From: JADKIH01 sp031367345
Lineage (GTDB): Bacteria; Bacteroidota; Bacteroidia; AKYH767-A; 2013-40CM-41-45
Assembly: GCA_031367345.1 (NCBI GenBank)
Contig: JANLPR010000118.1
Location: forward strand, 186,001-250,000
Direction of reading: 5' to 3'
DNA length: 64,000 bases
Below, piece after piece: positions 56,350 to 62,841 of the stretch. The number at the start of each line of letters is the position of its first letter. Positions within the stretch are counted from its first letter, which is position 1. The notes under the pieces are model-generated. The model did not search any database. It was given only the letters and a program-made list of their open reading frames with translations, and was not told the origin of the DNA. The position numbers and the translations under genes were made by a program.

Positions 56350-56357
56350 CAAAGATA
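56350..56357 (-). promoter_or_regulatory. Putative promoter of bamD (nearly leaderless)
   Basis: Minus-strand TATCTTTG is an exact TAnnTTTG ending 7 bases before the bamD ATG, so transcription should begin at about the start codon. The upstream T-rich tract lacks a clean TTTG at 19 nt. Confidence 0.45.
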
Positions 56358-56377
56358 GATTTTTTAATCAAAAAACG

Positions 56378-56439
56378 AAAAAAAGACACAAAGAAAGGTT
56401 GCCATTTCGCTTCTTTTTGAAGCTATTGACAACCTTTCT
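56378..56439 (-). terminator. Intrinsic terminator after the choice-of-anchor B gene
   Basis: Outer arms AGAAAGGTTG and CAACCTTTCT (10 bp) enclose a second small hairpin GCTTC/GAAGC, followed on the minus strand by a T-rich tail with a run of seven T. It lies directly after the stop at 56459. Confidence 0.75.
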
Positions 56440-56458
56440 AACCAGAAAAGAAATTACT

Positions 56459-58843
56459 TTATTTTTTAACGATTTTTCGAGTGATCGTTTGCTGTCCGTT
56501 TGTGATTTGAACGATGTAAATTCCAGGCTTCAATTGGCTGCCAAATTGTAGCTCATCCTTCGAACCCATTTGCTCCTTTTGAAAAACTACTTGGCCTAAA
56601 ACATCAGAAATAATCAGTTTAACTGAACCACTATACAATCCTAATTGATAGGAAATTGTGATATTATTATCGAACGGATTTGGATACGTTGAAAACGATT
56701 GCACAACAGAATTTTGCGGAACAGAATTAATTAAATTTCCTGTCACTTCAAATTTATCGAGTGCCCCTTCCACAATGTTTCCCGGTGCGTTATCGCTCAC
56801 CTCTACTATTAATCGCATTGTTGAAGTTACCGGCAGTAAAGTTCCGGCTAGCACCGAATGTTGAACCCACGTTCCATTCGTTGGGTCGTTCGGTGGAATA
56901 TTTTCAATTCTAACTGTAGTAGTACCATTTGACAACGACACTTTCATGGTGTCGTTTGGAGTACCGGTTCCATTAATGCATAAATATCTTCTATAGTAAC
57001 TGATTGTTGGCGATTGATAAATTGTACCATCGAAAATAGGAGAAGTGAGAATGGTATTTCCATTATCCACATCCGAACTGTTATACGGTGCTCCACCATT
57101 GTCAGTCACAAAGCATGAATCGCCACAATCGCCTGCAACATCAAATTGAGGATTGATCTCTGTATTATTCCCATCGTAAGTACCAGTGGGTTCACCTCTT
57201 TCCCAAGAATTAGCACTGGTTCCCGAAACACTCCATCCATTGTTAAAAGAAAAATCATCGTAGTATCCCTGTGCAATTTGAGCAACAATTAGAGTTCCTT
57301 GAATCACAGATTGCAACTGACAGCTAGTTCTATAACCCCACTTACCTGCATAAACAATATAATCGTCAGGCACTACAGCAGAGAAACTAATATTACCTGA
57401 TAGATCGGCTTGTGTTTTATAAACGAGACCATTGGAAGAAGCAATAACAACATCTGCATTTGCAACAGGAAGACCAGTTAGGCTATCAACCACCGAACCC
57501 GTAAAAGCAAATGTTTGAAAAGGTACTAGCTGAACATTAAGAGCAGCAACTATTCCATTTGCCATCACAACTCCAGTAATTGTTTTTGAGTAATAACCTG
57601 ATTTACTAAAACGGACATCATACGTTCCTGCGGTTGCTAAACCGGTTTTATAATCGCCACTGTTATCTGATGATTTTGTAATAGTTGTTGAAAGAATTTC
57701 GATCAATGCTCCGGAGATTATATTTCCTGTTATGGAATCTGTCACATTACCTTCAAGGTAACAACCACGAATATAAGTTGGCGTTAGTACGAATAATCCA
57801 TTATCAATATCTGAAGCTACAATAGTTCCTGAAGGCAAATAAGGATCAACTCCCCAACAACCATTGAAGCCATTACCAGACCCTTGCGGATACGTATCGT
57901 AATGACCTACTTCGATTGGATTATCAGGTCGACTAACATCAGTGATCACCACACCTTCTTTATACCAGCTCGTGATTGCATAATTATTTAAGATCTGAGT
58001 GTTATGGATAATAGCGCCGGAACCGGGAGCCGTTTGGAATCGGGAAAGTTCGCGGATATTTGAAAGATTAGAAATATCGTAAGCTCCTAAGTACGAACCG
58101 GAATTTTCGTCAGTTGTAAAAAGTGTTTTATGATTGTCAGATAACCAAGTGTTGTGAGTAAAATTGGTTGGTGTTGTTTGTGTAGCTAAAAGTATAGGAG
58201 CATTTTTATTTCTAACATCTACGATAGCAACAAAACCGGAGTTAATATGGGCTTCATACATTGTATCATTTTCCACAAATCCATCATGTACATATTTATC
58301 ACTTTGTGTTCCGGGATATACGTATTGGCCTGCATATGTCGGATTTCCAGGATTAGTATTCAGATCAATAAAAAGCGTATTGCCAAATCCGATATCACTT
58401 CCATATAAATACAAAAATCCTGTCGCGGTATCACAATGAAGTGCATGAATTGAACCTAACTGGCCGGCAATAGCACCATCGCCCGAATAAATACTTGTTG
58501 AAACACTTGCGGGTAAATTAGCCAGGTCAATAATTTGTAAACCACCACCACCTTCAGTAGTTACATAGGCCCAGGTGCGATACGTTTTAATTTCTCGCCA
58601 TTCGGATGTGGGACCATTCACTGTAAATTTTATGACCGGCGTAGTTGGGTCAGTTACATCTACAATTGAAACTCCGAAATCTGTTCCAACCAATGCATAT
58701 TCATTTCCTAAGGCATCGACATAACTCGCGATGTTAGCCAAGGCATTCGGGCTATAGGGCAAGTTCGATCGCATTTGAATATTCTGGCTTTTTATCGTCG
58801 AAATGCCAACCAATAACGAAAGGAATAGTAATTTTAATTTCAT
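56459..58843 (-). CDS. Choice-of-anchor B family T9SS-exported protein (long form)
   Basis: The protein is 794 aa: signal peptide 1-19; LVIVD-type beta-propeller (about 30-360, e.g. GVSIVDVTDPTTPVIKF, GLQIIDLANLP, GVVITDVSRPDNPIEVG); and two carboxypeptidase-regulatory-like domains (about 365-530). A jelly-roll-like domain follows (YDDFSFNNGWSVSG to VEGALDKFEV, about 535-705). The sorting domain has FSTYPNPFDNNITI, LIISDVLGQVVFQ and LKPGIYIVQI. It shares the propeller and first regulatory domain with the 518-aa protein at 23352, so the two are paralogues. Function is unknown; surface-exposed or secreted. Confidence 0.9.
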   Translation of the reverse strand: MKLKLLFLSLLVGISTIKSQNIQMRSNLPYSPNALANIASYVDALGNEYALVGTDFGVSIVDVTDPTTPVIKFTVNGPTSEWREIKTYRTWAYVTTEGGGGLQIIDLANLPASVSTSIYSGDGAIAGQLGSIHALHCDTATGFLYLYGSDIGFGNTLFIDLNTNPGNPTYAGQYVYPGTQSDKYVHDGFVENDTMYEAHINSGFVAIVDVRNKNAPILLATQTTPTNFTHNTWLSDNHKTLFTTDENSGSYLGAYDISNLSNIRELSRFQTAPGSGAIIHNTQILNNYAITSWYKEGVVITDVSRPDNPIEVGHYDTYPQGSGNGFNGCWGVDPYLPSGTIVASDIDNGLFVLTPTYIRGCYLEGNVTDSITGNIISGALIEILSTTITKSSDNSGDYKTGLATAGTYDVRFSKSGYYSKTITGVVMANGIVAALNVQLVPFQTFAFTGSVVDSLTGLPVANADVVIASSNGLVYKTQADLSGNISFSAVVPDDYIVYAGKWGYRTSCQLQSVIQGTLIVAQIAQGYYDDFSFNNGWSVSGTSANSWERGEPTGTYDGNNTEINPQFDVAGDCGDSCFVTDNGGAPYNSSDVDNGNTILTSPIFDGTIYQSPTISYYRRYLCINGTGTPNDTMKVSLSNGTTTVRIENIPPNDPTNGTWVQHSVLAGTLLPVTSTMRLIVEVSDNAPGNIVEGALDKFEVTGNLINSVPQNSVVQSFSTYPNPFDNNITISYQLGLYSGSVKLIISDVLGQVVFQKEQMGSKDELQFGSQLKPGIYIVQITNGQQTITRKIVKK

Positions 58844-58861
58844 GAGGCCTATTTTTAAAGG

Positions 58862-58907
58862 AGGTCAAAAGTCACTTTAAATTATGAATTTTCAATGTTT
58901 TTGACCT
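58862..58907. promoter_or_regulatory. Inverted repeat upstream of the long choice-of-anchor B gene
   Basis: Perfect 9-bp arms AGGTCAAAA (58862-58870) and TTTTGACCT (58899-58907) are separated by 28 bases, 19 to 64 bases upstream of the ATG at 58843. It could be a repressor or activator site, or an RNA stem in the leader. No TAnnTTTG was found for this gene. Confidence 0.4.
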
Positions 58908-58997
58908 ATAAATTACCAAACTATGACCTAGATTGCTTTGAATTTTAGAAAGTTCTAAAAATGAGATTTTATCAACAATTGGAGGTGTGAAAAATTA

Positions 58998-59028
58998 GTT
59001 GGTTTTTAATTCAAAATAGTTACTTTTG
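58998..59028 (+). promoter_or_regulatory. Promoter of the alpha-oxoamine synthase gene
   Basis: GTTG (58998-59001), 19 nt, then TACTTTTG (59021-59028) fits the Bacteroidota promoter. The predicted start near 59035 gives a leader of about 95 nt, long for this window, that contains the hairpin at 59046-59082. Confidence 0.65.
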
Positions 59029-59045
59029 CTTTCATGAGGATCAAA

Positions 59046-59082
59046 ATTTTAATGTTTTCGCCGTTTGTGAAAACATTAAAAA
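59046..59082 (+). promoter_or_regulatory. 14-bp hairpin in the 5' leader of the oxoamine synthase mRNA
   Basis: The arms ATTTTAATGTTTTC (59046-59059) and GAAAACATTAAAAT (59069-59082) are perfectly complementary around a 9-nt loop. It starts about 11 nt after the predicted transcription start and ends 46 nt before the GTG start codon. No T run follows directly, so it is not a standard terminator; an mRNA-stability stem, a protein-binding site or part of an attenuator are options. Confidence 0.6.
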
Positions 59083-59128
59083 TGAAATTCTTTTACAACG
59101 TTTTTTTTAAAAATAAAAAATTATCAAA

Positions 59129-60370
59129 GTGGATTTATTCGAAAAATTAAAGAAGAACAGAGGACCGATTGGACAACATGCGAAAGATTCGCATGGGTAT
59201 TTTACTTTTCCAAAATTAGAAGGAGATATTGGAACAAGAATGGTTTTCCGTGGTAAAGAAAGATTAGTGTGGAGCTTAAATAATTATTTAGGATTAGCAA
59301 ATCATCCGGAAGTACGCAAAGCGGATACCGAAGGCGCGGAGAAATATGGCTTTGCTTCCCCAATGGGAGCACGAATGATGTCGGGAAATACCAATCAACA
59401 TGAACAATTAGAAAGTGAATTGGCATCGTTTATTGGCAAAGAAGATGCGATACTTTTAAACTTTGGATATCAAGGAATGGTTTCTGCCATTGATTGCTTA
59501 GTTGATCGCCATGACGTAATTGTTTATGATAGTGAAGCACATGCTTGTATCATTGATGGAGTAAGATTACACATGGGAAAACGTTTTGTTTTTCCGCATA
59601 ACGATATTACCAATTGTGAAAAGCAACTTGAGCGCGCTACTAAAATTGTTGCTGAAACAGGAGGTTCCATTCTTGTCATTTCAGAAGGAGTATTTGGAAT
59701 GAGTGGCGATATGGGAAAACTGAAAGAGATTGTTGCTTTAAAAAAGAAATTCGATTTCAGATTATTTGTAGACGATGCACATGGTTTTGGTACTATGGGC
59801 AAAACAGGCGCCGGTGCAGGAGAAGAACAAGGAGTTCAAGAAGATATTGATATTTACTTCGGGACATTTGCAAAGAGCATGGCGCTTATTGGTGGGTTTA
59901 TTGCGAGTAGAGAAGACATAGTAGAGTATTTGCGTTACAATATGCGTTCTCAAATATTTGCTAAAACGTTGCCCTCAGCATTAGTGAATGGCGCATTGAA
60001 GCGTTTAGAATTATTAAAATCGAAACCAGAACTGAAGGATAATTTATGGAAGATTGTGAATGCACTTCAATCCGGATTAAAAGAAGCTGGTTTTAATATT
60101 GGAAATACACAATCGCCTGTTACTCCTGTTTTCATGAACGGAACAATTGGAGAAGCAACGAATTTGATTTACGATATGCGTGAAAATTACGATATCTTTT
60201 GTTCGATGGTGGTATATCCTGTAGTTCCGAAAGGCATAATAATATTACGATTGATTCCAACAGCCGTACATACAATAGAAGACGTAACCTATACAATAGA
60301 AGCATTTCGAAAAGCGTATGTTAAATTGAAAGCCGGAGAATATGCTTCAGATAAGATTGCAGCATTTTAA
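59129..60370 (+). CDS. Alpha-oxoamine synthase family PLP enzyme (serine palmitoyltransferase or cysteate acyltransferase candidate)
   Basis: The start is GTG at 59129, supported by the MDLFEKLKKNRGPIGQ opening familiar from homologues. The 413-aa enzyme has SLNNYLGLANHPEVRKA, the cofactor-binding DDAHGFG (215-221) and PLP lysine in TFAKS (Lys249). It belongs to the family of KBL, BioF, HemA and serine palmitoyltransferase. In Bacteroidota such enzymes condense serine or cysteate with an acyl thioester to start sphingolipid or sulfonolipid synthesis; which substrate applies is not readable here. It has a clear promoter and a structured leader. The Hc1-like gene follows after 53 bp. Confidence 0.9.
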   Translation: MDLFEKLKKNRGPIGQHAKDSHGYFTFPKLEGDIGTRMVFRGKERLVWSLNNYLGLANHPEVRKADTEGAEKYGFASPMGARMMSGNTNQHEQLESELASFIGKEDAILLNFGYQGMVSAIDCLVDRHDVIVYDSEAHACIIDGVRLHMGKRFVFPHNDITNCEKQLERATKIVAETGGSILVISEGVFGMSGDMGKLKEIVALKKKFDFRLFVDDAHGFGTMGKTGAGAGEEQGVQEDIDIYFGTFAKSMALIGGFIASREDIVEYLRYNMRSQIFAKTLPSALVNGALKRLELLKSKPELKDNLWKIVNALQSGLKEAGFNIGNTQSPVTPVFMNGTIGEATNLIYDMRENYDIFCSMVVYPVVPKGIIILRLIPTAVHTIEDVTYTIEAFRKAYVKLKAGEYASDKIAAF

Positions 60371-60423
60371 TAGTAAAACTAATACAAACCCTCCTAATAA
60401 TTAACACTTTAAAACTAAACACA

Positions 60424-60609
60424 ATGAAAGAATACGAAAACATTAAACGATTAGTCGCTGCCATTGAAGAAGATGTAATTAAATTTTCTGAGAAAGGCAA
60501 TGCAGCTGCCGGAACTCGCGTTCGTAAAGGACTTCAAGAGGTTAAGCGTGCGTGTCAAGAAATGCGTGATGCAATTCAAGACGCAAAGAAAACAGAAGAC
60601 GGAGAATAA
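60424..60609 (+). CDS. Histone H1-like (Hc1 family) DNA-binding protein
   Basis: This 61-aa charged helical protein (MKEYENIKRLVAAIEEDVIKFSEKGNAAAGTRVRKGLQEVKRACQEM...) matches the short Bacteroidota Hc1-type histone-like proteins. The AAGTRVRKGLQEVK segment is the hallmark. It probably binds DNA or RNA in the nucleoid. It may be co-transcribed with the oxoamine synthase or transcribed alone. A strong terminator follows. Confidence 0.92.
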   Translation: MKEYENIKRLVAAIEEDVIKFSEKGNAAAGTRVRKGLQEVKRACQEMRDAIQDAKKTEDGE

Positions 60610-60624
60610 TTTCTACTCTCTTTT

Positions 60625-60661
60625 AAAAAAAGACTCGCTTTTTCAAGTGGGTCTTTTTTTT
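60625..60661 (+). terminator. Intrinsic terminator after the Hc1-like gene
   Basis: A stem of up to 16 bp (AAAAAAAGACTCGCTT against AAGTGGGTCTTTTTTT, with G-U pairs) and a 4- to 5-nt loop carries a T7-8 tail. Confidence 0.88.
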
Positions 60662-60850
60662 GCTAACTAATAAACGTGGAATCGTAATGAGGCATAACTC
60701 AAAAATCATTTGAAAGAATAAAAAATCTAGAATAGAAATAGCAAGAAAGCATCTTTTTAGTAAAACAAAATGCACTTTCAGCAAGACAGCAACAACGCAA
60801 AAATTAAAATTAATTTACAATAGAAGTAATTCAATTACCAATTAAAAAAG

Positions 60851-60924
60851 TAGCGAGAGGGGGAGTCGAACCCCCGACCTCAGGGTTATGAATCCTGCGC
60901 TCTAACCATCTGAGCTACCTCGCC
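60851..60924 (-). tRNA. tRNA-Met (anticodon CAT)
   Basis: The 74-nt cloverleaf on the minus strand starts GGCGAGGTAGCTCAG. The anticodon loop is TTCATAA (CAT), and the T arm is GGGGG TTCGACT CCCCC. The acceptor has G-U at its first and last pairs, and the A31-C39 pair is a mismatch. CCA is not encoded. Absence of a C1-A72 mismatch argues against the initiator; elongator Met is preferred over lysidine-modified Ile. Confidence 0.93.
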
Positions 60925-60936
60925 ATTTTGGGGCTG

Positions 60937-60967
60937 CAAATATCCGAAATCATTTCGCTTCTGCAAA
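60937..60967 (-). promoter_or_regulatory. Promoter of tRNA-Met
   Basis: On the minus strand TTTG (60967-60964), 19 nt, then GATATTTG (60944-60937) differs from TAnnTTTG at one base. It predicts a start about 5 nt before the tRNA. Confidence 0.6.
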
Positions 60968-60973
60968 TTTATT

Positions 60974-61717
60974 TCAACTTCTACCCTCTTCTTTCAAGAC
61001 ACTCGTATAATGCTTTAACGAACGGAGAATGACTGTAATAACGATAGTGGCTAGCAATAGGTACAAAAAATTTATTCCAACTGCGAATTTATTCCACTGC
61101 TTATACCCTATTAAGAAGTCAACAAATACAAATCCGACAACGGTAGCAAGTACTCCACTATACTCTCTTCTTAACACACTTTTTAAAGAAAAAGAAATAG
61201 TGCTTTTTGTAAATAAAGAAAATCGAGGAATGAATGCAGGTACACCGGCCGCCCAGTCCAAATACGACTGACCAAATTTCCGTTCCAAAAAACGTTCTTC
61301 AGCAAACATGATACGCTCATAGTAAAGCCAATACATTAAGCTAACAATAATTGTAAATTCTATATTCTTTGTAAACAAAACAATTCCTATCCACATCAAA
61401 TAATTTCCGAGATAAAGCGGGTGACGAACCATTGAATAGATTCCGCTCTTATTTAATTGCTCTGCTACTTGCTCTGCTGTATTTCTACCTGATGTGCCTC
61501 TCGGTGTGGTGCCAATGGTACAGGCTCTTACAATAAAGCCCAGGATACTTAAAAAATAAGCAGTATAATTAATGAACTTAACGGTACCAGTTCCCATCAA
61601 ATCGTAGGATGTGAAACAAACCGCAGGAATAGCCAGAATAAAGAGAACAATCGGAAGCTGCCCACGATGCTTAAAAAGCCAGTTTCCTTCTTTTTCAAAT
61701 GAATGTAGTAGAGCCAT
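60974..61717 (-). CDS. Membrane methyltransferase, ICMT/PEMT-like
   Basis: This 247-aa protein has six or so membrane segments. The conserved MVRHPLYLGNYLMWIGIVLF and the C-terminal YYERIMFAEERFLERKFGQSYLDWAAGVP are the cofactor-binding signature of isoprenylcysteine carboxyl methyltransferase and phospholipid methyltransferase relatives. The substrate is unknown; a lipid or quinone is plausible. A TACCTTCG at 61726-61733 with ATTG 19 nt upstream is a weak promoter candidate. It lies upstream of tRNA-Met on the same strand. Confidence 0.87.
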   Translation of the reverse strand: MALLHSFEKEGNWLFKHRGQLPIVLFILAIPAVCFTSYDLMGTGTVKFINYTAYFLSILGFIVRACTIGTTPRGTSGRNTAEQVAEQLNKSGIYSMVRHPLYLGNYLMWIGIVLFTKNIEFTIIVSLMYWLYYERIMFAEERFLERKFGQSYLDWAAGVPAFIPRFSLFTKSTISFSLKSVLRREYSGVLATVVGFVFVDFLIGYKQWNKFAVGINFLYLLLATIVITVILRSLKHYTSVLKEEGRS

Positions 61718-61822
61718 AATTTAGGCGAAGGTATTATGATTTTCGAAGTTTTCAATTAAAAAAAATGACTATCTTCGGCATCCCTGAAAAATAAGGGCAT
61801 TCGTTAATTATATCAAGATCAC

Positions 61823-62227
61823 GTGAAACAAGAAATTAAAACCAACAAAAAAGTAAAATATACACTGGAATTCGAAATCAAATCGTCACCAAAAATATTG
61901 TTTACTTACTTAAGCAATGCAAGTAGTCTCGAAGAATGGTTCGCCGACAAAGTAACGATTCGTGAAGGCGATTACGTATTTCATTGGGATGGTTCGGAAG
62001 AGCGTGCTTCCATCGTGTCAAAAAAAGACAATCAAGTGATTCGTTACAAATGGGTGAACGATGATAAAAAAGATGATACTTACTTTCAATTTGAGATTGT
62101 GACCGACGAAATCACTTCTGATATTGCACTTATGGTAACCGACTTTTGCGAAGAAGATGAAAAAGAGGAAAGCGCTTTGTTATGGAATAGTCAGATCCAT
62201 AATTTAATGCACATTTTAGGCGCTTAA
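61823..62227 (+). CDS. START-like domain (AHSA1/SRPBCC fold) protein
   Basis: The 134-aa protein begins at GTG 61823; no usable ATG lies upstream. The helix-grip fold is indicated by VKYTLEFEIKSSPKILFTYLSNASSLEEWFADKVTIREGDYVFHWDGSEERASI and RYKWVNDDKKDDTYFQFEI, a sequence close to a widespread Bacteroidota START-like family. It is probably a small-molecule or lipid-binding protein; no ligand is known. It converges on the unknown gene 3 bp away. Confidence 0.86.
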   Translation: MKQEIKTNKKVKYTLEFEIKSSPKILFTYLSNASSLEEWFADKVTIREGDYVFHWDGSEERASIVSKKDNQVIRYKWVNDDKKDDTYFQFEIVTDEITSDIALMVTDFCEEDEKEESALLWNSQIHNLMHILGA

Positions 62228-62229
62228 AA

Positions 62230-62835
62230 TTAAGTTAAAAATGAAAGGAATAATTCTAATGTTTCTTTTCCTTTTACTTCCAATGACGCATATTCCTCGA
62301 GAGGAATTCGCTTACTAAGTTTTATAAATTCTTTTTCCGAGAAATAGTTTTCCATTTGTGATGAAGGGAGCTCATCAATTAAAGTGTAGTTTTCCTTTTC
62401 ATAATGATACTTCCACGGAGTATTGTTCACGCAGAAATAAATATCTTGATTCAACATTCGCTCCTGATTTATCAAAAGCGTTTTCCTGAATTGGTCCAAC
62501 GCTTTTCCTTGCAAATGAAGAGTAAAACTGAAGCCACTACCCCACCAAAACATTGTACGGAAAGCAAAAATAGATTCACGGGAAAATAAACGAGGATAAT
62601 CCAATAATACATAAGGAAACAAATTGTAATTCTCGCCTCTAAATATCTTCCCTGAAGAAACGTTCACTCCTTCAACATCAAGTTCGTTTTGATGAACGAT
62701 ACCTTTGAGTAAAACCTCCAATCGACCAAATAGTTCGACCATTTTCTGAGTAGCAGAGTGCTTCAATAAAAAGAAATTAAGGTCGTTCAATATTTCCAAT
62801 TCCTCGCTACTAAACTTCAAAATACTATCTTGCAT
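62230..62835 (-). CDS. Conserved-looking protein of unknown function
   Basis: This 201-aa protein of a family I do not recognise with certainty is rich in aromatic residues. The stretch SIFAFRTMFWWGSGFSFTLHLQGKAL is striking, and a C-terminal charged helix ends LEVKGKETLELFLSFLT. No signal peptide or membrane helix is visible, so it is probably cytoplasmic. It is divergent from the LptF/LptG permease with only 6 bp between the two start codons, so each promoter must lie inside the other gene. Confidence 0.72.
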   Translation of the reverse strand: MQDSILKFSSEELEILNDLNFFLLKHSATQKMVELFGRLEVLLKGIVHQNELDVEGVNVSSGKIFRGENYNLFPYVLLDYPRLFSRESIFAFRTMFWWGSGFSFTLHLQGKALDQFRKTLLINQERMLNQDIYFCVNNTPWKYHYEKENYTLIDELPSSQMENYFSEKEFIKLSKRIPLEEYASLEVKGKETLELFLSFLT

Positions 62836-62841
62836 ACCATT

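Noticed and set aside
60851..60924. tRNA-Ile with lysidine-modified CAT anticodon, or initiator tRNA
   Set aside because: Initiator is unlikely because the first acceptor pair is G-U rather than a C-A mismatch; Ile2 cannot be fully excluded, but the sequence is closest to elongator tRNA-Met of the phylum as I recall it.
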